In this document: in pieces, positions 1 to 6,453 of the stretch
Numbering within the stretch: position 1 is the stretch's first letter
Layout: every line of letters begins with the position of its first letter
Assembly (NCBI GenBank): GCA_964631605.1
Contig: CAZVYG010000133.1
Coordinates: forward strand, 1 to 8,274
Length of the DNA: 8,274 nucleotides
DNA from: JARKQH01 sp964631605
GTDB taxonomy: Bacteria; Verrucomicrobiota; Verrucomicrobiia; Limisphaerales; UBA8199
Reading direction: 5' to 3'
Notes under the pieces: model-generated
What the model was told of the DNA's origin: nothing
Seen by the model: the letters and a program-made list of their open reading frames with translations, nothing else
The model's database searches: none
Made by a program: the position numbers and the translations under genes

Positions 1-419
1 GGGAAGTGGTGCTGGTCCCAGTGCTGCGGGCGGGGCTGGGCATGCTGGAGCCGATTCTGGGTCTGATCCCCGACGCGCGCGTGGGATTCATCGGGCTGAA
101 GCGCGAAGAAACCACCTTGCGTGCTCATTTCTACCATCAAAGTCTTCCCGCCGATTTGCGGCCCTATGAGGTCATTCTGATAGACCCGATGCTCGCGACA
201 GGGGGCAGCGCGGTCGCCGCCATGGATTTGCTGGCCGGCCTGCGGGTGCGGCGGGTGCGCCTGGTCAACCTGGTGGCCGCGCCTGAGGGCATCCGGCGCG
301 TGCGACAGCACTATCCGGACCTGCCCATCTTCACCGCCGCCATAGACCGGCGATTGAATGAACGTGGGTATATCCTCCCCGGCCTGGGCGACGCCGGCGA
401 CCGACTGTTTGGCGTATGA
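1..419 (+). CDS. upp: Uracil phosphoribosyltransferase, C-terminal part (5' end outside window)
   Basis: Cytoplasmic pyrimidine salvage enzyme that makes UMP and pyrophosphate from uracil and PRPP. The gene enters from the left edge. The first complete codon is at position 3, and the GTG at position 6 is an internal valine codon, not the start. About 139 residues are visible, against roughly 208 in the E. coli enzyme, so about a third is missing. Family marks run in the expected order: PVLRAGLGM near the left edge, KREE at about nt 96-110, the PRPP-binding loop DPMLATGGS at nt 183-209, and the C-terminal uracil-binding GLGDAGDRLFG just before the TGA. No frameshift is seen. The combination of PVLRAGLGM and GLGDAGDR is specific to uracil phosphoribosyltransferase among the PRPP enzymes, so the call is firm. 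The sigma factor gene follows 93 bp later on the same strand. Confidence 0.95.
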   Translation, partial: EVVLVPVLRAGLGMLEPILGLIPDARVGFIGLKREETTLRAHFYHQSLPADLRPYEVILIDPMLATGGSAVAAMDLLAGLRVRRVRLVNLVAAPEGIRRVRQHYPDLPIFTAAIDRRLNERGYILPGLGDAGDRLFGV

Positions 420-420
420 C

Positions 421-433
421 GCCTCGGTGAGGC
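421..433 (+). other. Small inverted repeat just after upp
   Basis: GCCTC, a three-base loop, then GAGGC starts two bases after the upp stop codon. No T-run follows directly; the nearest, CTTTTTCTT, begins about 17 bases later. It is therefore a poor intrinsic terminator by itself. The left arm extended to GCCTCGG also matches CCGAGGC at 480-486, giving an alternative longer-range pairing inside the leader of the sigma gene. Either pairing could be chance. Confidence 0.25.
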
Positions 434-435
434 CG

Positions 436-464
436 TTGGCACGAACATGGCTTTTTCTTATGCA
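436..464 (+). promoter_or_regulatory. Putative sigma-70 promoter of the sigma factor gene
   Basis: TTGGCA at 436-441 matches five of six bases of the -35 consensus. After an ideal 17-base spacer comes TATGCA at 459-464, a weaker -10 that matches three of six. The spacer contains a T-rich stretch. Transcription would start near 471 and leave a leader of about 40 bases carrying the GAGG ribosome binding site at 499-502. The site was found by eye only. The organism's own promoter consensus may differ. Confidence 0.4.
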
Positions 465-512
465 ATTTGATTGCCATCGCCGAGGCGGAAATTAACCTGA
501 GGTCTCGTTGAT

Positions 513-1604
513 ATGGTTGCGCAAGCAAAACGCCGCAAGAAGCCGCTCCGAAAGAAGCGCCTCCAAGCCGCACGCCGACCGACGCGCAAGGCGCCCAAAA
601 GGCCGGCTCTTGAGGCCGCGCCGGCGCCAGCCCCAGCGCCTGATCTCGAGGTGGACGAGGTGGAGCCGGCACCCGAGGAATTGGCCAAGGAGCCGGAAGT
701 CAAGCCCGAGGAATTGGAGGAAGTGGTTAGCCCGGCAGTCGAGGGCGAAGAGCCCCCCCGCGGACGCGAGCGCTCCAGTTACGACGGGGACACCGCCATC
801 AAGCTCTACCTGCGCGAGATCGGCCAGGTCAAACTCCTGACCCCCAAGGAAGAAATCGAACTCGCCGCCCGCATCAAGAAAGGCGACAAAAAAGCCCGGG
901 AACAAATGATCAAGGCCAACCTTCGCCTGGTGGTAAAAATCGCCCGGGATTACGAGGGGATCGGCCTGCCGTTGCTGGACCTGATCAGCGAAGGCAACAT
1001 TGGCCTCATGAAGGCGGTGGAGCGGTTCGATCCGGCCAAAGGCGGCAAGCTTTCGACCTACGGCTCCTGGTGGATCAAGCAATCCATCAAGCGCGCTTTG
1101 GCCAACCAATCCAAGACCATCCGCCTGCCCGTTCATTTGGTGGATAAGATTTCCAGAATGCGGCGGACGGCAATGAAGCTCCAGGAGGAGCTTGGACGCG
1201 AGCCGACGGATGAAGAATTGGGCGAGGAGCTGGGCATTTCCGCCTCGAGGGTTGCGCAGATGCGCATGGCCGCCATCCGGCCCGCCTCGCTGGATGCGCC
1301 CATCGGCGACGAGGATTCCAACAATTTTGCCGAGGTGGTTCAGGACGAAAGCGCCGACACCCCGTACGAGCAACTGGAGGAGAAGACCGTCACCCGCATG
1401 CTCCAGGAGATGGTCAAAACGCTGGACCCGCGCGAGGCGACGATCCTCCGCGCCCGTTTTGGTCTGGATGGCGGACCGCAGCGGACGCTCGAGGAAGTGG
1501 GCCAAAAGTTCGGTGTCACCCGCGAACGCGTCCGCCAGATTCAAAACATCGCGCTCAAGAAGCTGCGCAAGATGATCGAAAAACTGGAAGCCACGCCTTC
1601 CTAA
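513..1604 (+). CDS. Sigma-70 family RNA polymerase sigma factor (RpoD/RpoS type, group 1 or 2)
   Basis: Directs RNA polymerase core to promoters. The 363-residue protein starts with a Lys/Arg-rich segment (about 6-32) and a Pro/Ala/Glu-rich segment (33-85) in place of region 1.1. Region 1.2 (about 92-122, with LYLREIG) follows. Region 2 is at about 130-208, with NLRLVVKIA, the core-binding DLISEGNIGLMKAVERFD and the -10 reading segment STYGSWWIKQSIKRAL. Region 3 is at about 209-285, and region 4 at 290-356 contains the helix-turn-helix GVTRERVRQIQ. The ATG has GAGG ten bases upstream. The residue that reads the -10 element as Gln in E. coli RpoD is kept (Q190), but the nearby RpoD Thr is Lys here (K193). 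The protein is shorter than E. coli RpoD (613) and near RpoS size (330). I cannot tell from the window whether it is the primary or an alternative sigma factor, so no symbol is given. Confidence 0.93.
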   Translation: MVAQAKRRKKPLRKKRLQAARRPTRKAPKRPALEAAPAPAPAPDLEVDEVEPAPEELAKEPEVKPEELEEVVSPAVEGEEPPRGRERSSYDGDTAIKLYLREIGQVKLLTPKEEIELAARIKKGDKKAREQMIKANLRLVVKIARDYEGIGLPLLDLISEGNIGLMKAVERFDPAKGGKLSTYGSWWIKQSIKRALANQSKTIRLPVHLVDKISRMRRTAMKLQEELGREPTDEELGEELGISASRVAQMRMAAIRPASLDAPIGDEDSNNFAEVVQDESADTPYEQLEEKTVTRMLQEMVKTLDPREATILRARFGLDGGPQRTLEEVGQKFGVTRERVRQIQNIALKKLRKMIEKLEATPS

Positions 1605-1649
1605 TCGGTCCGCGCGCCCCCCCAACCAGCCGGCTACCCATTCATCCCC

Positions 1650-2186
1650 ATGTCCGAAAACCCTTCCGCCCTGGCCGAGATCAAGCAAGCCATACGCAAC
1701 GTGCCGGATTTTCCCAAACCCGGCATTCAATTCAAGGACATCACCCCCGTGCTGGCCAACGCCCGGCTGTTCGCCAACACCATTGACCTATTGAGCGACC
1801 ACTTCAAGCCGGGTTCCGTGGACGCAGTGGTCGGCATTGACGCGCGCGGCTTCATTTTTGCGGCCGCCGTTGCCTTGCGTTTGGGAGCGGGGTTTGTGCC
1901 TATTCGCAAAAAGGGCAAGCTGCCTTATCAGTGCCACGAACAGGACTACGCATTGGAATACGGCACGGCGACCATCGCGGTTCATACCGACGCGTTGAAG
2001 CCCGGGGCGCGAGTCATTCTCATGGACGATTTGCTCGCAACGGGTGGAACGGCTGCGGCGGCCGCGGCGCTCGTGCAACGGCTCGGGGCGCAAATCCTTG
2101 AAATCTCCTTTCTGATCGAGCTGAGTCTTCTGCAGGGGCGCAAGAAACTGGCGGGTTACCCGGTGCGCTCGCTGGTCGTTTTCTAA
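1650..2186 (+). CDS. apt: Adenine phosphoribosyltransferase
   Basis: Cytoplasmic purine salvage enzyme that converts adenine and PRPP to AMP and pyrophosphate. The 178 residues match the usual length of about 170-185. The N-terminal signature is VPDFPKPGIQFKDITPVL (18-35). VGIDARGFIF (61-70) follows, then the hood and flexible-loop region RKKGKLP (86-92) with LEYGTATIAVH (102-112). The PRPP loop VILMDDLLATGGT is at 122-134, with the acidic pair D126-D127. The C-terminal EISFLIELSLLQGRKKL is typical of bacterial Apt. The gene lies 45 bp after the sigma factor gene on the same strand, so cotranscription is plausible. The start gives the standard N-terminus, yet the bases before it are C-rich and show no Shine-Dalgarno site. 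The gene converges on terC. Confidence 0.96.
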   Translation: MSENPSALAEIKQAIRNVPDFPKPGIQFKDITPVLANARLFANTIDLLSDHFKPGSVDAVVGIDARGFIFAAAVALRLGAGFVPIRKKGKLPYQCHEQDYALEYGTATIAVHTDALKPGARVILMDDLLATGGTAAAAAALVQRLGAQILEISFLIELSLLQGRKKLAGYPVRSLVVF

Positions 2187-2203
2187 CGAGGGAGACCCCC
2201 TCG
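2187..2203. terminator. Hairpin between convergent apt and terC, weak terminator candidate
   Basis: CGAGGG, a five-base loop, then CCCTCG: a perfect six-bp GC-rich stem starting directly after the apt stop, within the 56-bp convergent gap. Its position suits termination of transcripts from either side. No T-run follows on either strand, so it is not a classic intrinsic terminator. It could slow polymerase or protect the apt mRNA end, or be chance in GC-rich DNA. Confidence 0.3.
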
Positions 2204-2243
2204 GGGTGCATGTCGGGGAGCCCTTTCCGCTCCTCTCCTCTCA

Positions 2244-3245
2244 TCACTTTTTCGGCTTGGACCGCTCCGGGGCGGGAGCCTTTCCACCCTGTTTCTTTTC
2301 GTGGCGGGCAACGAGGACGGAGAGCACTATGGCCGTGAGGATGATGACGCCGACGGTCAACAACGAAACCGAAACGGGAATTTCCACCTGAAACCAAAGC
2401 GGCTCGGGCCGGTCATGCGGGTCCAGCAGCATTTTCAAACCGATGACCACCAGGACCAGCGAGAGGCCCACCTTGAGATAACGGAAATAGCCAATCGCCC
2501 CGGCCAGCAGGAAGTAAAGCGATCGCAGCCCGAGAATGGCGAACACGTTCGAGGTGAAAATGATAAAAGGCTTGGTGGTAACGGCAAAAATCGCGGGGAT
2601 TGAGTCCACCGCGAAAATCAGGTCGGTGGTTTCAACCATGATCAGGACCAGCGCCAGGGGTGTCAGGGCGCGTCGTCCATTCCAAACCGTGAAAAACTTC
2701 TGGCCGTCCAGATGGGGGGTCACAGGGTAAAACTTCCGAGCCAGGCGAATGAAACGGTTTTTCTCGGGATGCACCTCGGTTTCAACCAGCAACATCTTGA
2801 TGCCGGTGTAGATCAGAAACACGCCAAAGACATACAGAATCCAGGACATCGCCGAGATCAGGGCCACCCCGGCGCCAATCATCGCGCCGCGCATGATCAG
2901 AGCGCCGAGGATGCCCCAAAACAGCACCCGATGCTGGTACTCGGCCGGCACGCGGAAATAGCCAAAGATCAAGGCGATGACAAAAACGTTGTCCATCGAA
3001 AGCGACAACTCGATGAGATAACCGGTAAGAAACTGCAGCGCCTCCTGGCTGCCGCGCAGCGGCACCAATCCGCCCGCGAACAACATCGCGAGGCTGAACC
3101 AGGTCAGGGTCCAAAGCAACGCCTCTTTGAACTTGACGACGTGGGCCTCGCGATGGAACACGCCCAGGTCCAACGCCAGAAAAAAAAGAATGCAGGCAAT
3201 GAAAGCCGCCCAATGCCACCAGGTGATTTCGATCAGGGCGAGCAT
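2244..3245 (-). CDS. TerC/Alx family integral membrane protein, probable metal-ion (Mn2+) exporter
   Basis: Polytopic inner-membrane protein of 333 residues, close to E. coli Alx (321). Family motifs are DLGVFHR (26-32), the first-half motif LSMDNVFV (82-89, Asp85), and the second-half motif ETTDLIFAVDSIPAIFAVT (205-223), whose acidic residues probably bind the ion. SNVFAILGLRSLYFLL (232-247) follows. About nine hydrophobic segments are visible, and the tail from 313 is Lys-rich and cytoplasmic in character. Alx-type members are linked to manganese export, and the older tellurite-resistance name comes from plasmid TerC. The frame stays open to a TTG at 3311, but those 22 extra residues are Gly/Pro/Ala-rich and carry no family signature, so I chose the only ATG. 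That ATG has no Shine-Dalgarno site; a short overlapping leader ORF is described separately. The gene follows secDF by 115 bp and may share its transcript. Confidence 0.9.
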   Translation of the reverse strand: MLALIEITWWHWAAFIACILFFLALDLGVFHREAHVVKFKEALLWTLTWFSLAMLFAGGLVPLRGSQEALQFLTGYLIELSLSMDNVFVIALIFGYFRVPAEYQHRVLFWGILGALIMRGAMIGAGVALISAMSWILYVFGVFLIYTGIKMLLVETEVHPEKNRFIRLARKFYPVTPHLDGQKFFTVWNGRRALTPLALVLIMVETTDLIFAVDSIPAIFAVTTKPFIIFTSNVFAILGLRSLYFLLAGAIGYFRYLKVGLSLVLVVIGLKMLLDPHDRPEPLWFQVEIPVSVSLLTVGVIILTAIVLSVLVARHEKKQGGKAPAPERSKPKK

Positions 3246-3268
3246 AGGTTGGGCGCCCGGTCCGGCAT
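3233..3268 (-). CDS. Possible 11-residue leader ORF overlapping the terC start
   Basis: An ATG at 3268-3266 opens an 11-codon frame encoding MPDRAPNLCSP and ends in TGA at 3235-3233, eight bases inside terC in another frame. It is preceded by GGAG at 3278-3275 with a six-base spacer, the best-placed ribosome binding site in this intergenic region. The terC ATG has none. Ribosomes finishing the leader would stop within a few bases of the terC start, a layout known to allow translational coupling. The peptide resembles nothing I recognise. It may be only a loading device, or chance. Confidence 0.3.
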   Translation of the reverse strand: MPDRAPNLCSP

Positions 3269-3301
3269 CAGAATCTCCAGGTCCCTCCCCAGCCACGGCT
3301 C

Positions 3302-3334
3302 CGGCCACCAACGCCCGCGGTTAAGCCTTGGCCG
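3302..3334 (-). other. Inverted repeat in the secDF-terC gap
   Basis: CGGCCA (3302-3307) pairs with TGGCCG (3329-3334) around a 21-base loop, in the 115-bp gap between the secDF stop and terC. No T-run follows in the reading direction of secDF, so it is not a convincing terminator. A processing or pausing role cannot be excluded. The gap shows no clear -35/-10 pair. Confidence 0.2.
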
Positions 3335-3360
3335 TCGAACATGGTCCTTCCCCCCGGTTT

Positions 3361-5883
3361 TCAGGGCCGGGCGGCTTTGGGAGCGGCCGTTTCGACGGTC
3401 ACCGCGCCGGCGCCAATCAGCGGCCGCTGGCCCTTGTGCCACCAGAGCACTAGCGCGCTGGCGATAAATACGCTCGAGTAAGTGCCCGTCAGAATGCCGA
3501 CCAGGAAAGTGAACGCAAAGTCGTTAATGACACCACCGCCGAAGATGTAAAGTGAAAGAGTGGCCAGCAGAACGGTGCCCGAGGTGATAATCGTCCGGCT
3601 CAGCGTCTGATTCACCGCTTGGTTAATGATGTCCCGGAACGTTCCCCTCATGCCCAGTTTCAAATCTTCACGAATGCGGTCAAAGATGACGATGGTATCG
3701 TTGATGGAAAAGCCGATGATGGTCAGCAGGGCGGCTACGGTGGTGGCATTGAGCTCGCGCCCCGTCATAAAATACCAACCCAAGGTCATCAGGATGTCGT
3801 GAACCAGGGCGACGACAGCGCCGACGGCGAACGAAAACTCATAGCGGAAGGCTACATAAACCAGAATGCCGAACATGGCGAGCAGGGTCGCGTAGATGGC
3901 GGCGTTGCGTATCTCCGCCCCCACCGTGGGGCCGACCCGGTCCACACCGGCTTCCTCGAATTCCGCCTTGGGGAAATCCTGCTTGAGCTGGGCGATAACC
4001 TTGCTGGCAATATCCACGGTTTCTCCCGCCTTCTCCTGGCCGGAGGAGCGGGTGGTCACCCGGAGATTTTCCTTGCCGGTGGAAATATCACGCTGGTAGG
4101 CAATAAGCACGTCGCCACCAGCCGCTTTTGCTGCGGAGGCGCGCAGTTGGTCCACCCCAACCTTTTCCTTGAAGTTCAGCGTGATGGTATTGCCGCCGAT
4201 GAACTCCACCCCCAGAACATCCCGGCCCCGATAAAGCCCGTATGCGTTGCCAACGGCAATCAAGGCCCAGGACGCGATAAAGGCGGGCATGGCCCATTTT
4301 AAGAAGTCTATTTTGGTCCCGTGGACCATCTGCAGCATCTTCATGCCCTTGAGGAGGTTCCGGGCCAGCAGCCAGTCAAAGATCAACCGGGTGACGACCA
4401 GCGCCGTGAACATGCTGACCGACACACCGATGGTCAGGGTAACGCCAAATCCTTTGACCGGCCCGGTTCCCATGAAGATCAGAATCACCGAGGCAATCAA
4501 GGTGGTCAGGTTGGTGTCAAAGATGGTTCCAAAAGCCTTGTCGTAGCCCGCCGACAGCGCGCCGCGCATGGACTTGCCGGCGGCCAGCTCCTCGCGGATG
4601 CGCTCGAAGATGAGGACGTTGGCATCCACCGCCATGCCGATGGTGAGCACGATGCCGGCGATGCCTGGCAGGGTCAGCGTCGTGCCGATCGAGCACATAA
4701 CGCCCAGCAAAATGATGATGTTGAGCACGAGGGCGACATTGGCCACCAGCCCCGCAAACAGGTAATACACCAGCATGAACAGGGAGACCGCAATGACGCC
4801 AATGAGCGCGGCCTTCACCCCGCTGGTGATCGAGTCCCGCCCCAGCGTCGGGTCCACTTCCCGCGATTCGATGATTTTGAGCGGCGCCCGGAGCGGATTC
4901 TGCAGAACGTTGGCGAGCTCGAACGCTTCGCGCTGGTCAAACTGGCCGGTGATGCTGCCGCTGCCGGTTTCAATCGGGGTTTGAATCACCGGCGCCGAGT
5001 AGAGTTCGCCGTCAAGGATGATCGCCAGGCGCTGCTTGACGTTCTGGCGCGTGATCTCGGCGAATCGCACCGCCCCCTCGCTGTCCAAGGTGAAATGAAT
5101 TTCAGGCTCCCCGAGATTGCCACGCACCACCATGGCGCTCTTGATGCCGCTGCCGGTCATTTCCGCCTTTTTTTTGACCATGACTTCCTCGGTGCCTTCG
5201 CGGCCCTGGCGGTCCCGGGTTTTCCGCTTCAGGACCTCGTAGCCGGGCTCGATGATTCCCTGGCGAATGAGCTGGTCACTCTCGGGATGGACCAACCGGA
5301 ATTCCAGGAACGCGGCCTTCTGGATGGTGCGCATGGCGCTCTCCTTCTCCGCCTGGGACAAGCCAGGCAACTGGATGAGGATTCGGTCGGCGCCCTGCGG
5401 CTGGATGACGGGCTCGGCGACACCGAATTTATCCACGCGTTTGCGGAGAACCTCGACGGCGTTGGCGAGGGCGGTGCTGGCGTCGCCGCTGTTTTCAAGC
5501 CGGCTGGTGTCCATTTGCACCAGGAATGAGGTGCCGCCGCGAAGGTCCAGCCCGAGGCGAATGCGCCCGGCCGCCTCCCGCTGCAACCGGTTCAGGATGT
5601 AGGTGGTGGGGTTGAGCTCATTCTTGGCATTGAAAAAGGGAAAATAGCGGGTGATGTCGTTGGTGCCGATGGCCTCCAGCAGGTTGCCATACTCGCGATC
5701 GGGCAATTCCTTCTGCAGCGCCGCCACGCGTTCCATGATGTTGGTGTAGGCGGCATCCCGGGCCACCGCCCGCTCCCGAAAATGCGCCACCAGACTGCGG
5801 CCCGTGGGCGGGTAAAGCTCATACAGCGCCCACACCACAACGAGTACGACAAACAGGAATTTCCAGAAACTGTTTCGGTTCAT
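3361..5883 (-). CDS. secDF: Fused SecDF protein-export membrane protein
   Basis: Accessory motor of the Sec translocon that uses the proton gradient to help pull secreted proteins across the membrane. SecD and SecF, separate in E. coli, are joined here in 840 residues, longer than B. subtilis SecDF (737). The SecD half has TM1 (about 8-22), the P1 start LGLDLRGGTSF (110-120), the large periplasmic domain to about 345, and five TMs (about 357-505) with GMAVDANVLIFERIREEL (416-433, Asp420). The SecF half has TM7 (about 531-550), GVEFIGGNTI (558-567), VGPTVGAEI (650-658) and GFSINDTIVIFDRIREDL (724-741, Asp729). LSRTIITSGT (761-770) and the last TMs follow. The Asp residues in TM4 and TM10 fit the proton path known from Thermus SecDF. 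A strong GAGGTGA lies just before the ATG. The extra length falls mainly before P1 (about 30-105). The gene follows yajC by 48 bp. Confidence 0.97.
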   Translation of the reverse strand: MNRNSFWKFLFVVLVVVWALYELYPPTGRSLVAHFRERAVARDAAYTNIMERVAALQKELPDREYGNLLEAIGTNDITRYFPFFNAKNELNPTTYILNRLQREAAGRIRLGLDLRGGTSFLVQMDTSRLENSGDASTALANAVEVLRKRVDKFGVAEPVIQPQGADRILIQLPGLSQAEKESAMRTIQKAAFLEFRLVHPESDQLIRQGIIEPGYEVLKRKTRDRQGREGTEEVMVKKKAEMTGSGIKSAMVVRGNLGEPEIHFTLDSEGAVRFAEITRQNVKQRLAIILDGELYSAPVIQTPIETGSGSITGQFDQREAFELANVLQNPLRAPLKIIESREVDPTLGRDSITSGVKAALIGVIAVSLFMLVYYLFAGLVANVALVLNIIILLGVMCSIGTTLTLPGIAGIVLTIGMAVDANVLIFERIREELAAGKSMRGALSAGYDKAFGTIFDTNLTTLIASVILIFMGTGPVKGFGVTLTIGVSVSMFTALVVTRLIFDWLLARNLLKGMKMLQMVHGTKIDFLKWAMPAFIASWALIAVGNAYGLYRGRDVLGVEFIGGNTITLNFKEKVGVDQLRASAAKAAGGDVLIAYQRDISTGKENLRVTTRSSGQEKAGETVDIASKVIAQLKQDFPKAEFEEAGVDRVGPTVGAEIRNAAIYATLLAMFGILVYVAFRYEFSFAVGAVVALVHDILMTLGWYFMTGRELNATTVAALLTIIGFSINDTIVIFDRIREDLKLGMRGTFRDIINQAVNQTLSRTIITSGTVLLATLSLYIFGGGVINDFAFTFLVGILTGTYSSVFIASALVLWWHKGQRPLIGAGAVTVETAAPKAARP

Positions 5884-5896
5884 GTCACCTCACTCC
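5884..5896 (-). promoter_or_regulatory. Strong Shine-Dalgarno site of secDF
   Basis: On the minus strand the bases before the secDF ATG read GGAGTGAGGTGAC, giving GAGGTGA in good register with the start. It fixes the start codon and is clearly stronger than the sites of the neighbouring genes. Confidence 0.7.
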
Positions 5897-5931
5897 ATCA
5901 ATTTGCTCTTGCCTGCCTCGCTCCGCCGCTC

Positions 5932-6285
5932 CTACTCGCTCCCCTCGCTGCCGCGCTCGGTAATCTCCGCCACCGAAGATTTGGTGATCTCGAACTTGGC
6001 ATCCGCCGAGCGAAGCATGACGGTCTTATCCTTCACATTGACCACTTCGCCCACAATGCCGCTGCTGGTCACAATGCGGTCTCCGCGCTTGATGGTCTTG
6101 AGCAACTGGGCGTGTTCCTTCGCCTTTTTTTGCTGCGGTCGAATCAGGACGAAATAAAACATCACGATCATGATGACCAGCATCCCCAGCGTCCCAAACA
6201 TTTGACCGCGCGGGTCGGGTTGCGTTCCGGCCGGGCCCGGGGGCGGGCTTAAGGCCAGGAGAATCTTTGCACTAGATAAATCCAT
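5932..6285 (-). CDS. yajC: Preprotein translocase subunit YajC
   Basis: Small single-pass membrane protein that associates with SecDF and the SecYEG channel. The 117 residues match the usual length of about 85-120. A short Pro/Gly-rich N-terminus (about 13-27) precedes one hydrophobic segment (about 29-47), then the family signature RPQQKKAKEH (49-58). The cytoplasmic domain contains IKRGDRIVTSSGIVGEV (66-82) and ends in an acidic Ser/Gly tail. The frame is open upstream to 6447, but that stretch has no ATG, is Arg/Pro-rich and is unlike YajC, so the ATG at 6285-6283 is preferred. No Shine-Dalgarno site is evident before it. It is the first gene of the yajC-secDF pair, an order conserved in many bacteria, and is divergent from cimA. 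Confidence 0.95.
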   Translation of the reverse strand: MDLSSAKILLALSPPPGPAGTQPDPRGQMFGTLGMLVIMIVMFYFVLIRPQQKKAKEHAQLLKTIKRGDRIVTSSGIVGEVVNVKDKTVMLRSADAKFEITKSSVAEITERGSEGSE

Positions 6286-6304
6286 ATCAGCAAATGAGCG
6301 GGTA

Positions 6305-6332
6305 AGCTTAGGGATGCCCCGCGATTTGGCAA
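6305..6332 (-). promoter_or_regulatory. Putative promoter of yajC-secDF
   Basis: On the minus strand TTGCCA (6332-6327) and TAAGCT (6310-6305) are 16 bases apart. They match four and three of six consensus bases, about 20 bases before the yajC ATG. The -35 lies inside the palindrome at 6325-6338, so a repressor binding there could block it. The match is modest and found by eye only. Confidence 0.3.
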
Positions 6333-6338
6333 GCCAAA
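6325..6338. repeat. Palindrome TTTGGC-AA-GCCAAA in the yajC/cimA divergent region
   Basis: A perfect 14-base inverted repeat, six-bp arms around two bases, sits between the divergent yajC and cimA starts. The arms are too close for a stable RNA hairpin, so a DNA-binding dimer site is the more natural reading. It overlaps the proposed yajC -35 box. No known operator consensus is recognised. Confidence 0.4.
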
Positions 6339-6339
6339 C

Positions 6340-6361
6340 CTGCGGGAAATCTGCGGAAAAT
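6340..6361. repeat. Tandem imperfect 11-base repeat
   Basis: CTGCGGGAAAT at 6340-6350 is followed directly by CTGCGGAAAAT at 6351-6361, one mismatch in eleven. The unit is about one helical turn, so both copies face the same side of the DNA. A GC-rich GGGC run (6366-6381) follows. It lies next to the palindrome at 6325-6338 and could be part of a regulator site, or a chance duplication. Confidence 0.4.
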
Positions 6362-6441
6362 CGCGCGGGCGGGCGGGCGCGGCAAAGGCGGCACGGATTT
6401 GAGCTTTTCACGGGCCATCGCTTGCCGTAGATAGTTACCTC

Positions 6442-6453
6442 CCGCAAATGCGG
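6442..6453. repeat. Small inverted repeat just before cimA
   Basis: CCGCA, AA, TGCGG ends 11 bases before the cimA ATG, followed by CTAATGTTTTT. The core TGCGG also occurs in both tandem copies at 6340-6361. It could be an operator or part of an RNA structure over the cimA translation start. Its ATG (6448-6450) also opens a short ORF whose stop overlaps the cimA start. Confidence 0.25.

Noticed and set aside
492..1730. 412-codon open frame antisense to the sigma factor gene
   Set aside because: It runs across the sigma gene and into apt. Its length is explained by codon bias, and no family motif is seen.
2187..2243. Strong intrinsic terminator between apt and terC
   Set aside because: A good six-bp stem is present, but no T-run follows on either strand, so it is listed only as a weak candidate.
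3246..3311. N-terminally longer TerC starting at TTG 3311
   Set aside because: The 22 added residues are Gly/Pro/Ala-rich and not typical of the family, while the ATG at 3245 begins the first membrane segment as expected.
3246..3360. yybP-ykoY (Mn2+) riboswitch in front of terC
   Set aside because: A GGGGAGGGAC run loosely recalls one conserved loop, but the second conserved loop and the paired helices of that riboswitch class are not found in this 115-bp gap.
2712..3467. 251-codon open frame antisense to terC and the end of secDF
   Set aside because: It crosses two genes with strong family motifs. The product is Gln/His/Arg-rich and has no motif.
4321..5529. 402-codon open frame antisense to secDF
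   Set aside because: secDF on the other strand has full SecD and SecF signatures. The antisense translation is His/Gln/Asp-rich with no recognisable domain.
6286..6447. N-terminally longer YajC starting at TTG 6447
   Set aside because: The extra 54 residues are Arg/Pro-rich, contain no ATG and would run through the divergent promoter region. YajC proteins start shortly before the membrane segment.
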